From contig JAUWKS010000036.1 in the NCBI GenBank assembly GCA_030614005.1, positions 1 through 32,225 of the forward strand: DNA of 32,225 bases, in the 5' to 3' direction. Below, piece by piece: positions 1-7,509 of the stretch; positions within the stretch are counted from its first letter, which is position 1; every line of letters begins with the position of its first letter. Both the position numbers and the translations under genes were made by a program. Origin of the DNA: Candidatus Heimdallarchaeota archaeon (GTDB lineage: Archaea; Asgardarchaeota; Heimdallarchaeia; JABLTI01). The notes under the pieces were generated by a model. It was given only the letters and a program-made list of their open reading frames with translations, was not told where the DNA came from and did no database searches.

Positions 1-103
1 AAAGTCCTTTTCTCTGGAGATTGCTGAAAGTATTCCTCGTGCTAACACAAAATTACTTGATCTTCAAGCGTTTATTCTTCTCCATGTCCTATTTGTCCAT
101 ATT

Positions 104-436
104 TCATGACAGCAGTTGAAGCCCTTTCTTTTCTAACTTTAACTCTGTAATGGATGAGGTATCTATTTCGAAACCCCAGAAATGTGAGATTTCTAATTCT
201 AAAATGTATAGTAAAATTATATTTGCAACAACTCTATGCGTTACCAGAATAATTGTTCCAAGTTCAAACTTGGCTATTTTTTTAAATAGTAAATTAATTC
301 GTTCAAAAACCCTGAAACATGATTCACCATTTTGAAATGACAATTTCTCTGGATGATTGTTCCAATAATCTTCGATAATTGGATCCTCTGCGAAAACCTC
401 TTCATGAGTTCTTCCTTGCCAATCACAAGTACTACT
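104..436 (-). pseudogene. Histidine phosphatase (phosphoglycerate mutase-like) remnant, N-terminus missing
   Basis: Read without requiring a start codon, the minus strand is open for 110 codons and matches the second half of a histidine phosphatase. It has a DWQGRTHEEVFAEDP segment (the family's WEG.t..E block), a GES segment followed by an amphipathic helix, and ILVTHRVVANIIL, which holds the second catalytic histidine. A W...I.T.SITEL stretch follows. The first ~60-80 residues, including the catalytic RHGET motif, are absent: an in-frame stop lies at 437-439 and the DNA beyond is A-rich and unrelated. An ATG at 343 would give a 79-residue product without the active site. Family knowledge says both histidines are needed for phosphoryl transfer, so I infer a dead fragment. 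An artefactual break at an assembly join is the alternative. Confidence 0.7.
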
Positions 437-508
437 TTATCAAAAAAAACATGCTTATAAAATTAAAGCAATTCGATAAAAAGAAGATAAAAATCAAGAA
501 AAGAGAAT

Positions 509-593
509 AAAAAAAAAGGAGGGAAGAGTCCCTTAATAATCCCAAAAATGAGATTATAACTCAGAGAGTGTTTAGGGGTTGGATTATTAAGGG
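509..593 (-). terminator. Inverted repeat plus T-run downstream of the pilin gene
   Basis: Bases 530-542 (CCCTTAATAATCC) and 581-593 (GGATTATTAAGGG) form a perfect 13-bp inverted repeat with a 38-nt loop. Read on the minus strand, the structure lies 12 nt past the pilin stop and is followed by a pyrimidine/T-rich tract (complement of the A-run at about 510-517). This fits transcription termination or mRNA 3' stabilisation for the pilin gene. The long loop is unusual for a simple terminator. Confidence 0.55.
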
Positions 594-604
594 CGTTATC
601 GCGA

Positions 605-1771
605 TTATAAATCACCGAAAGCTGGCCACACATTGTAGAGAGTGCCCAAATTAGCATTGGTGTTTGCGGAGTTGAAGAAGACTATTTGTCCTGCGAAATG
701 TGCGTTTGTTTTTGCAGAGATCTTCATCATAACTAGATTCAAACCGGCGTTGAGTGTAACTTCATTTTCTACAGACCATCTGTTTTTCTTAGTGCCTGAT
801 AGAGTGTAATCACCATTTAACCAAACTTTGAATTCTGATGCACCATTTGCTCCTAAACCAACTGTGATATCATCATCACCAGGAACATAGATATAAGTCC
901 ACATATAGACTACACCATATTTACCCCAGTTTAATGTATCTTGTTTGTCCCAGTTACCATATTTGTTTAATGCAATCAATCCAGCGTGTTCGCCAGAATC
1001 ATTGTATAGAGTAATTTTATTGTTACTTTGGACTCCAATCTTTCCTTCGGTAAATTCTGTATTGTCTAGAAGGTATGGTAGATATTCTTCTTCATTACCA
1101 TTATCACATTCTGAAATGAAATCAGTATTTAGATTTGGTCTTTTATTATTATCATCAAATTCACCAAGTAAGAACCATAAGTTTGGAGAGTATCCAGTTT
1201 CTGCTGGGAATCTTCTCTTGGCGTATTCATCATCCTCGCTTGTTCTTTCAACTAATTTGTTGAAGCCTGTAAATGGAACAGATTCTTCTTGAACAATTAT
1301 TGGGATGATTTCATTTGGAACATCAGCGGCATTAATAACTACATAGCCGGGAGATGTATAAACACTATCTTCAAATACAATTTCAATATTAAAAGTTTGA
1401 ACTGGTTGTATTTGTTGGAGAACACCTAAAGCATAAATGTTGAGTTCTTCTATTGTACTAGTTCGGATGCTGTTGTCTAAAGTGTACCATAAGTAGGTAT
1501 TGTCACCTTGAGTTATAACAACGCTTTTAATATCTGCATTTGCCATGCCTTTGTTCAATATTGGCACGGTCATTCTATCAATTAAACCATCTTGATCAAC
1601 ATCTTCAGCACTAATTGCTCCTGCTGGAACAATGCTGGAGTTGAAGCTCATGGTTGAACTGAGAATGCCATAAACTAAAGAAACTGCTGATATAGTAACG
1701 CCAATCATAATAACTGCACCGATGACGCTGCTTACAGCTTTTTTGTTTTTGAATAAATTTTTAACGTTCAT
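605..1771 (-). CDS. Archaeal type IV pilin-like surface protein with large C-terminal beta domain
   Basis: The 388-residue protein begins with a class III signal peptide: positive MNVKNLFKNKKA, then VSSVIGAVIMIGVTISAVSL. This is the archaeal pilin N-terminal domain (DUF1628-like), and prepilin peptidase should cut just after the lysines at about residue 10-12. The hydrophobic helix (about 13-38) would form the pilus core or a membrane anchor. Residues 40-160 are beta-rich. Residues about 180-388 look like an extracellular beta-sandwich: repeated Trp/Tyr/Gly strands, WTYIYVPGDDDITVGLGANG, KVWLNGDYTL and a final LNLVMMKISAKTN strand, reminiscent of PA14 or sugar-binding modules. Usual archaeal pilins are 100-200 residues, so this is probably an adhesive minor pilin or S-layer-associated protein. 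No assembly ATPase or prepilin peptidase gene lies nearby. Pilin type is sure; ligand is unknown. Confidence 0.85.
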   Translation of the reverse strand: MNVKNLFKNKKAVSSVIGAVIMIGVTISAVSLVYGILSSTMSFNSSIVPAGAISAEDVDQDGLIDRMTVPILNKGMANADIKSVVITQGDNTYLWYTLDNSIRTSTIEELNIYALGVLQQIQPVQTFNIEIVFEDSVYTSPGYVVINAADVPNEIIPIIVQEESVPFTGFNKLVERTSEDDEYAKRRFPAETGYSPNLWFLLGEFDDNNKRPNLNTDFISECDNGNEEEYLPYLLDNTEFTEGKIGVQSNNKITLYNDSGEHAGLIALNKYGNWDKQDTLNWGKYGVVYMWTYIYVPGDDDITVGLGANGASEFKVWLNGDYTLSGTKKNRWSVENEVTLNAGLNLVMMKISAKTNAHFAGQIVFFNSANTNANLGTLYNVWPAFGDL

Positions 1772-2026
1772 TTAATAGTCAACTCTAAAAGTTATCTAAT
1801 CTCATTATAGTTACTAGTTATATTATGTCATTTTATATTAAAAGCGTTATAGAAAATTTGTACACAATAGTGGTACAGAAATTCGGTATGTCTAGTAAAA
1901 TCTTCCGCAGGTTTTTTAGCTTTTCTTTGATTTTTGGCACTATTTCACTCCTTTTCTGGTATTTTAACCTGATTTTTGCAGAATATTTTTGATTTTGAAT
2001 AATATTTGCAGATTGAGGATACAATC

Positions 2027-3304
2027 TTGACAGATAATTTTGATACCAGTTTGGATAGTGCGAAAAAGCTGGATGAGGAGGATTGCTTAAGTCATTTTCA
2101 AAATCGTTTTCATATTATAAAAGATAAAATCTATGTTGACGGTAATTCTCTTGGATTAATGACCAAGGAATCAGAGAAATCTCTTTTACGTGTAATGAAT
2201 GAATGGAAAACTTTAGGTATAGATGGATGGTGGGAAGGTCAACAACCTTGGTTTTATTTTAGTGAAAAACTGGGTGAAATGATTGCTCCAATTGTTGGAG
2301 CACAACCAGAAGAAGTTGTTGCAACGGGAACGACAACAGTGAATTTACATGCATTAGTTAGCTCCTTCTATCAACCAGAAGGAAAGAGAAAGAAAATTCT
2401 CGCAGACGAGCTCAATTTTCCAACAGACATCTATGCCCTGAAAAGTCAGATATTACTTAAAGGACTCAATCCTGCAGAAGATTTGATTCTTACTCCAAGT
2501 GAAGATGGATTAAATCTAGATGAAAAAGTAATAATAGATTTGATGACTGATGAAATTGCATTGATAGTGCTACCATCTGTTCTATACCGTAGTGGGCAAT
2601 TACTTGATATGGCATTGTTAACAAAGGAAGCACATAAAAGAGGTATTCAAATTGGTTTTGATTGTAGCCATTCTGTAGGAATCGTTCCTCATAAGTTTAA
2701 TGAATGGGATATCGACTTCGCATTTTGGTGTAGTTACAAATATCTCAATAGTGGCCCTGGAGCAACAGCTTTTCTTTATGTAAATAAGAAGCATTTTGAT
2801 GTCTATCCTGGTCTTGCAGGTTGGTTTGGAAATGTCAAAGAAACTCAATTTGATATGTCGAATGAATTTGATCCAGTCGAAAGTGCCGGAAGATGGCAGA
2901 TTTCTTCTCCCGGAATAATTGGTGTAGCTGCTATTGAAGGTTCATTGAAAGTTATTCTTGAAGCAGGCATAGAATCCATTAGAGAGAAATCTTTGAAATT
3001 AAATGCTTATTTCCTATATTTAGTTGATGAGCTGCTTTCTAATTCTCCTTATAATTTTAGCATTGGAACTCTACGAGATCCAAATAGAAGAGGAGGGCAT
3101 ATGGCATTAACTCGAGATGAATACTCATTTGAAATTTTTAAAGCATTAAGGGAGTATGGTATTGTACCAGATTTCAGACCAAAGAATGTTATTCGTATAG
3201 CGCCAAACCCACTCTATAATACTTATCAAGAATTATGGCAAATTATTCAATATCTTAAGCGAATAATTGATAATGAAGAATATAGGATATTTTTAGATGA
3301 ATAA
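2027..3304 (+). CDS. kynU: Kynureninase (PLP-dependent)
   Basis: Fold-type I PLP enzyme that cleaves L-kynurenine (or 3-hydroxykynurenine) to anthranilate (or 3-hydroxyanthranilate) and alanine. Counting from an upstream in-frame TTG at 2006, visible motifs are VDGNSLGLM (about 44-52), GWWEGQQPWF (74-83), the ATGTTTVNLH phosphate-binding turn (106-115), FDCSHSVGI with the PLP Asp (218-225), and WCSYKYLNSGPG, where Lys245 should bind PLP. PGLAGWFG follows, as in kynureninases. Length (about 425 aa) is normal. I chose TTG 2027 because GAGG at 2015-2018 sits 8 nt upstream; TTG 2006 has no such site. It lies 21 nt before the M3 peptidase gene, so the two may be cotranscribed. No other kynurenine-pathway gene is in the window, so whether it serves NAD synthesis or tryptophan breakdown is open. 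Confidence 0.92.
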   Translation: MTDNFDTSLDSAKKLDEEDCLSHFQNRFHIIKDKIYVDGNSLGLMTKESEKSLLRVMNEWKTLGIDGWWEGQQPWFYFSEKLGEMIAPIVGAQPEEVVATGTTTVNLHALVSSFYQPEGKRKKILADELNFPTDIYALKSQILLKGLNPAEDLILTPSEDGLNLDEKVIIDLMTDEIALIVLPSVLYRSGQLLDMALLTKEAHKRGIQIGFDCSHSVGIVPHKFNEWDIDFAFWCSYKYLNSGPGATAFLYVNKKHFDVYPGLAGWFGNVKETQFDMSNEFDPVESAGRWQISSPGIIGVAAIEGSLKVILEAGIESIREKSLKLNAYFLYLVDELLSNSPYNFSIGTLRDPNRRGGHMALTRDEYSFEIFKALREYGIVPDFRPKNVIRIAPNPLYNTYQELWQIIQYLKRIIDNEEYRIFLDE

Positions 3305-3325
3305 ATAAATCGGTAGATGAACTGA

Positions 3326-5110
3326 ATGACAAAAAATGATATTACATGGGATATGTCTAGTGTTTTTCCAAGCGTAACTGATCCTACAATTGATAAAACA
3401 ATAGACAAAATAAATGAGATGGTTACAGGCATAATCGCAAATTATCAAGGAAAAATTGAGAAATTATCAGCAAAAGGGTTACTCAAACTATTGCAAGATT
3501 ATGAGGAATATCTGATTGAATCTGGTAATATTGGAATGTATGCTCGCTTATCTTTTGCAGCAAATATGACCTCGCCTGAGACTCAACAGCTTAATGATAG
3601 AATGAGTAAGATTCAAGCCCAATATGCCAAGGAACTTGCTTTTATTTCATTAGATGTTGGAAAACTAGTCTATAATAAAAAAGACTTGATTGAAGATCCT
3701 ATTCTTAGTAATTATAAACACTTCCTTGAGAGACTTGTTCGTGTTGTGCCACATCAGCTTTCAGAAATAGAAGAGCAATTGATTATTGGAAAAGATCAAT
3801 TTGGTATTAGGGGTTGGCAGCAGCTTCAAAGTAAATGGCTCAACACTCGAATGTTTGATGTGGAAGTTGAAGGAGAAATGAAGCAGCTTTCCTATGGACA
3901 AGCAAATGCATTACTCCCTCATAAAGATAGAGAAACTCGAAAGTCAGCTAATAAATCAATATATGGCTTATTGAGAAATGACAGTGAAATATTCTCGTCA
4001 GCAATGAGAAATATCTTCAATGATTGGGAAGCTATTACCGTAAGAAGGAAATACGATTCAGAAATGCATGCTAGTTTGATAGCAAATGACATTTCCCAAG
4101 AAGTAATAACCAACCTACTAAAAGCAATTGATGAACATTCTCATATTTATAAACGATACCTGAAATTAAAAGCAAAAATGTTGGGTCTTCCAAAATTAGC
4201 AAATTACGATATAACTGCACCTTTACCTGACGCACCTGATATCAAATACGATTTTAAGAAAGCAGAGGAACTTGTAACTGATGCATATAGTAAGTTCGAT
4301 GAGGAATATGCATTTGCTACTAAGGATATGTTCAAACGAAAACATATTGATGCATCACCAAGATTTGGAAAAAGAAACGGTGCTTTTTGTGCAAGCTGGT
4401 ATAAAGGAAAATCAGCATTTATACTCCAAAGCTTCAATGATGCGCTTGGTGGAGTGTATACTTTAGCACATGAGCTTGGTCATGCAACACATGATTATTA
4501 CTTCATTCCAGCACAAACAATTCTTAATAGTAGAACACCGATGGTAGTAGCTGAAACGGCATCTATTTTTGGCGAGCTATTACTGACAGATTTACTGATG
4601 AGCCAAGCTCAAACAGACAATGAGAAAAAGGCAATAATCTGTCAAGTTCTTGATGGAGCAGGAATGGCAGCATTTCAAGTAACAGCAAGAGCTTGGTTTG
4701 AACAAGATGTTTATGATGCAATCAAACGTGGGGAATATTTAGACTTCAAAACAATTAGTAAATATTGGAAAAAGAACCGAGATAGGATCTATGGTGATGC
4801 AATAGAATGGTTAGATGAGATGGAAGCAGAATGGACTATGAAAGGCCATTATTATATGCCTAACTTCAGATTCTATAACTATCCATATGTCTATGCCCAA
4901 ATGTTTGTCTATGCACTTTATCAAAAGTATATTGAGGAAGGAAAAGATTTTGTTCCTAAATTTAAGAAAGTTCTTTCAGCAGGAAGCAGCCTTTCCCCAA
5001 TTGAAATTGGTAAATTGGTTGGACTAGATGTTACCGATCCTGACTTTTGGAAATTAGGTATGAAGCGCTTTGAGCACTTTGTTGATGAATTAGAAAAATT
5101 AGTAAAATGA
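3326..5110 (+). CDS. pepF: M3 family oligoendopeptidase (PepF-like)
   Basis: Cytosolic zinc metallopeptidase of 594 residues, the usual size for oligoendopeptidase F. The catalytic motif HELGH lies at residues 382-386, and the third zinc ligand Glu is in ETASIFGELL (E410). The N-terminal half is helical with the family's LSEIEEQLI and DRETRKSANKSIY segments. The C-terminal part has the substrate-lining W..HFY-like aromatic stretch (NFRFYNYPYVYAQMFVYALY). No signal peptide is visible, so it probably trims peptides released by the proteasome or imported ones. It follows kynureninase by 21 nt on the same strand and ends just before a strong hairpin. All catalytic residues are present. Confidence 0.93.
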   Translation: MTKNDITWDMSSVFPSVTDPTIDKTIDKINEMVTGIIANYQGKIEKLSAKGLLKLLQDYEEYLIESGNIGMYARLSFAANMTSPETQQLNDRMSKIQAQYAKELAFISLDVGKLVYNKKDLIEDPILSNYKHFLERLVRVVPHQLSEIEEQLIIGKDQFGIRGWQQLQSKWLNTRMFDVEVEGEMKQLSYGQANALLPHKDRETRKSANKSIYGLLRNDSEIFSSAMRNIFNDWEAITVRRKYDSEMHASLIANDISQEVITNLLKAIDEHSHIYKRYLKLKAKMLGLPKLANYDITAPLPDAPDIKYDFKKAEELVTDAYSKFDEEYAFATKDMFKRKHIDASPRFGKRNGAFCASWYKGKSAFILQSFNDALGGVYTLAHELGHATHDYYFIPAQTILNSRTPMVVAETASIFGELLLTDLLMSQAQTDNEKKAIICQVLDGAGMAAFQVTARAWFEQDVYDAIKRGEYLDFKTISKYWKKNRDRIYGDAIEWLDEMEAEWTMKGHYYMPNFRFYNYPYVYAQMFVYALYQKYIEEGKDFVPKFKKVLSAGSSLSPIEIGKLVGLDVTDPDFWKLGMKRFEHFVDELEKLVK

Positions 5111-5117
5111 AATAGAT

Positions 5118-5148
5118 GGTCAGGCAATCTGACCTAATCCTCTTTTTT
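5118..5148 (+). terminator. Hairpin with T-run after the M3 peptidase gene
   Basis: GGTCAG (5118-5123), a 5-nt loop, then CTGACC (5129-5134) make a perfect 6-bp stem, followed by six T residues at 5143-5148. It lies 8 nt past the pepF stop, between convergent genes. Confidence 0.65.
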
Positions 5149-5160
5149 CAGAATAATCCT

Positions 5161-5838
5161 TCAATCTGCATAAATTATCCAAAAGATACTTGATTGATCT
5201 ATCTCTTTAATATAGGAATTTACTTCCAAATCTACACTTAAATCTGAGAAATCACTTTTTGAGAATGTTGTTGCTTGAAAACCATCCTTGCAGACAATAG
5301 TCCCTTCACCGGTTTTTTCAGTATCAATCGCTCCAATTAACCATTCTTTAGATTGTTTCTTGAACCAATCTAACCGTGCATCCCATATTTTATCGGAATA
5401 GCTACTAAAAAGAACCTTACCACCTTTCTTAGTTATCTTTAAACATTCTTTTACAAGAGCTAATGGGTCAACCTTGAAAGCCGATAGACCATTTTGTATA
5501 GCAAACACAACATCAAACATATTCTCATCGAAAGTAAGGTTATCAGCATTCATATTGAAAAGTTTAACATTTTTGTTATCAGATAAGTATTCTTCTGCAA
5601 GATCCAAACTTTCTGCAGATGTATCTATGCCATATGCTTCTTGAGAATTCGCAGCAATATGTTTCAATACACGACCGTAACCGCACCCAAGCTCAAGAAC
5701 AATTGATTCAGGCTTTAGAAAAGTTAACACATACTCTATTTCAGCTGATAGATATTGTTGAATTCTTGGTGAAGCCAAATCATAGCATCTTTTGAGATTA
5801 TTTGCAGATAGTTTTTCAGAGTAATATTTTTTATTCAT
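5161..5838 (-). CDS. SAM-dependent class I methyltransferase
   Basis: A 225-residue Rossmann-fold methyltransferase. Motif I is VLELGCGYGRVL (residues about 47-58), the acidic end of strand beta-2 is GIDTS, and the post-motif stretch VFAIQNGLSAFKVDP followed by GGKVLFSSYS matches motifs IV-V. The N-terminal helix with YYSEKLSANNLKRCYDLA resembles archaeal small-molecule or lipid methyltransferases, but the acceptor cannot be read from the sequence. It converges on pepF across a hairpin, and a gene-poor 520-bp gap lies upstream. Enzyme class is certain; substrate is unknown. Confidence 0.88.
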   Translation of the reverse strand: MNKKYYSEKLSANNLKRCYDLASPRIQQYLSAEIEYVLTFLKPESIVLELGCGYGRVLKHIAANSQEAYGIDTSAESLDLAEEYLSDNKNVKLFNMNADNLTFDENMFDVVFAIQNGLSAFKVDPLALVKECLKITKKGGKVLFSSYSDKIWDARLDWFKKQSKEWLIGAIDTEKTGEGTIVCKDGFQATTFSKSDFSDLSVDLEVNSYIKEIDQSSIFWIIYAD

Positions 5839-6359
5839 AGATACAACCTATTATCAGATTATTGCATCAATAGTGAACTTGATGATTCTTATTTCTTTCT
5901 TCTTTTAGTGATTCAACAATACTTTCAGTTATTCTCCTAACGTTACTATTTTAACAGTCAGTAATTATGTTTAAGAAAACAACAGAACTTCAATTTGCTT
6001 TTTCCACTTGTGAAAAAGAATTGAAACAACTACCAAAAAATGAAAAATTTTCGAAACGAAGACAAAAGATTATTCAAAATGTCTTAGCTAAGACATATTA
6101 TACGTTCTAATAATTAGAATTCTTGAAATCAATTATTAGGCTGATTTGTATGAAAATTAGTATTAAAGCTTTCGATAATTTACGATATCAAAAAATCTCA
6201 TAAGAATAAGAAAAGATTCACAAAAAAGCCAAGGAAATTGTAATGAGAAAAACAATTTCTCAGTGTTAAAGGGACAATATTAAAAAACATTAATTGTTTT
6301 CTTTTCGATTTCAATTGTGACATTAATTCGCAAGACAAGAAAAAAATAGATCATTTGTT
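5839..6359. other. Gene-poor intergenic region of about 520 bp
   Basis: AT-rich stretch between the methyltransferase and the wHTH gene. It contains one possible 47-codon ORF (5967-6110, listed separately), a 17-codon ORF at about 6150, and a perfect 6-bp hairpin at 6245-6261 (GAGAAA, loop AACAA, TTTCTC). Multiple short in-frame fragments suggest either a decayed gene or simply spacer. I recognise no RNA gene here. Confidence 0.5.
5967..6110 (+). CDS. Possible small protein, 47 codons, unrecognised
   Basis: An ATG-started ORF within the gap: a hydrophobic start (MFKKTTELQFAF), then a lysine-rich helical stretch with KELKQLPKNEKFSKRRQKII. It has no obvious Shine-Dalgarno site and no recognisable domain. 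It could be a real small basic protein, the N-terminus of a degraded gene, or a chance ORF. The surrounding gap is otherwise empty, which is the main reason to list it. Confidence 0.2.
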   Translation: MFKKTTELQFAFSTCEKELKQLPKNEKFSKRRQKIIQNVLAKTYYTF

Positions 6360-6376
6360 TTGGAATTTTACTCCAA
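6340..6376 (-). terminator. Hairpin plus T-run downstream of the wHTH gene
   Basis: TTGGA (6360-6364) and TCCAA (6372-6376) form a 5-bp stem with a 7-nt loop. On the minus strand a T-run follows (A-run at 6340-6346 on the plus strand). It lies 13 nt beyond the stop of the 6389-6718 gene. Confidence 0.45.
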
Positions 6377-6388
6377 GGCTTATTTCTA

Positions 6389-6718
6389 TTATTGGAAATC
6401 TAAACCTCTTAGTGCATCTCTTGCAGGAATTAATATCTCAAACAACGTTTTCATTCCTTTTAGTGTTATCTTGTATCTTACCACTTTCACTTCTTCTCCC
6501 TCAAATTTTTCCTTAATTTCTTCAACAACTTCAATAAATCCTTTCTTTACCATATCTTCTAAAATAACATTTAATTTATGATAGTCACCAACTGTAGAAC
6601 TGCGAATTGCATAAAATGATAAGCCCAACTTATTATCATCTGCAATACCATCTTCACTTTGAGCTAATTTAGAGAGAATGGCAATCCATTTATCCAAATC
6701 ATCGCTTCTACGTTTCAA
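6389..6718 (-). CDS. Winged-helix transcriptional regulator
   Basis: A 109-residue protein with an archaeal winged-helix layout: helix 1 (LDKWIAILSKLAQSEDG), helix 2 (LGLSFYAIRSS), recognition helix (DYHKLNVILEDMVKKGFIEVVEE), a charged wing (EGEEVKVVRYKITLKG) and a C-terminal helix (MKTLFEILIPARDALRG). This resembles the ArnR/PadR-like single-domain wHTH groups of archaea. The start is TTG at 6718 with a strong GGGTGAT site 5 nt upstream. Nothing marks its target. The next gene upstream on the same strand (6802-7467, membrane protein) is 83 bp away and has its own TATA box. Confidence 0.72.
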   Translation of the reverse strand: MKRRSDDLDKWIAILSKLAQSEDGIADDNKLGLSFYAIRSSTVGDYHKLNVILEDMVKKGFIEVVEEIKEKFEGEEVKVVRYKITLKGMKTLFEILIPARDALRGLDFQ

Positions 6719-6801
6719 GAGCTATCACCCTCATTTATGAACTAATTAACATTCATTTTTTCTTTCGCTCAACAATCATCCAAGGAGTTCATTCGACTTC
6801 C

Positions 6802-7467
6802 TTATTTTTCAGCTTCTTCAGTCATGAGTTTGCCGAAATTTCCTAGTGCTGTATCCAATGCTTCATCATAATTTTTAGCAATCATTTGTAATCGTCGATA
6901 TTTTTGAAGGGATGTAATAACCATATAAGTCATCATCAAACCAATTGCAATATACAATGAGATGCTTATAATCATCGAGCTAGTGTTACTTAGAAAATAG
7001 TGGATAAATAGTTCTGAATAGAAACGATATTTACTAATCATCCATATAAATCGAAAGAAGCTAAATAATCCGGAAAGAAGGACCACAATTACTAAAAAAC
7101 CAAACAAATCTCTTAGTATTTTTATCGAGCTAGAAATTTCTATTTGAAATGTTTTAAAATTAACACTTCCGTCTTGATCAATTATACGATCATTAACAAG
7201 TTGCCTCTGGATATACTTTTTTCTAATTAATAACCAGACATTCAAGGCATACAATATTGCACCTACAGCTATAGCAATCGAACTTGCAATAATTACTGTT
7301 CTTGCTAATTGAGTATCAGGAATGTAATCGGGATTTATGTTCAAAAGATATAGCTCTTGAATTCCTGCGTATAAAAAATCGATTGAAAGTAATATACCAG
7401 CCATTAGTATTGTTCCTAAGCTAAGGCATAATGGGAATGATATTTTATCGTAGTTTAGGCGCGTCAT
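6802..7467 (-). CDS. Four-helix membrane protein, unknown function
   Basis: I do not recognise a family. The 221-residue protein has four clear membrane segments: about 12-35, 56-80, 117-138 and 155-187. A charged loop of about 35 residues (81-116) separates helices 2 and 3, and a charged helical tail (RRLQMIAKNYDEALDTALGNFGKLMTEEAEK) follows helix 4. The tail probably lies in the cytosol and could bind a partner. The transcript is probably leaderless (see the TATA box just upstream). The adjacent wHTH gene could be its regulator, by proximity only. Confidence 0.65.
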   Translation of the reverse strand: MTRLNYDKISFPLCLSLGTILMAGILLSIDFLYAGIQELYLLNINPDYIPDTQLARTVIIASSIAIAVGAILYALNVWLLIRKKYIQRQLVNDRIIDQDGSVNFKTFQIEISSSIKILRDLFGFLVIVVLLSGLFSFFRFIWMISKYRFYSELFIHYFLSNTSSMIISISLYIAIGLMMTYMVITSLQKYRRLQMIAKNYDEALDTALGNFGKLMTEEAEK

Positions 7468-7488
7468 GAATTAAGCATATATCGTTCA

Positions 7489-7498
7489 ATATATAAAA
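7489..7498 (-). promoter_or_regulatory. TATA box for the 6802-7467 gene, leaderless transcript
   Basis: On the minus strand a TTTATATATT-like box is centred about 26 nt upstream of the ATG at 7467. Archaeal TATA boxes lie 25-27 nt from the start site, so transcription should begin at or next to the start codon. No Shine-Dalgarno motif is present, consistent with a leaderless mRNA. Confidence 0.5.
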
Positions 7499-7509
7499 AA
7501 TTAGATAGT

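Noticed and set aside
2..110. Plus-strand frame reading SLEIAESIPRANTKLLDLQ, reminiscent of an alpha/beta hydrolase C-terminus
   Set aside because: The match covers about 18 residues only, there is no catalytic motif, and the frame is cut by the window edge; too weak to annotate.
463..657. 64-codon minus-strand ORF
   Set aside because: It overlaps the pilin C-terminus in another frame and crosses the terminator hairpin; A/T-rich chance ORF.
5860..5940. 25-codon minus-strand stretch reading NVRRITESIVESLKEERN
   Set aside because: It looks coding-like in composition but is too short, has no start codon and matches no family I know.
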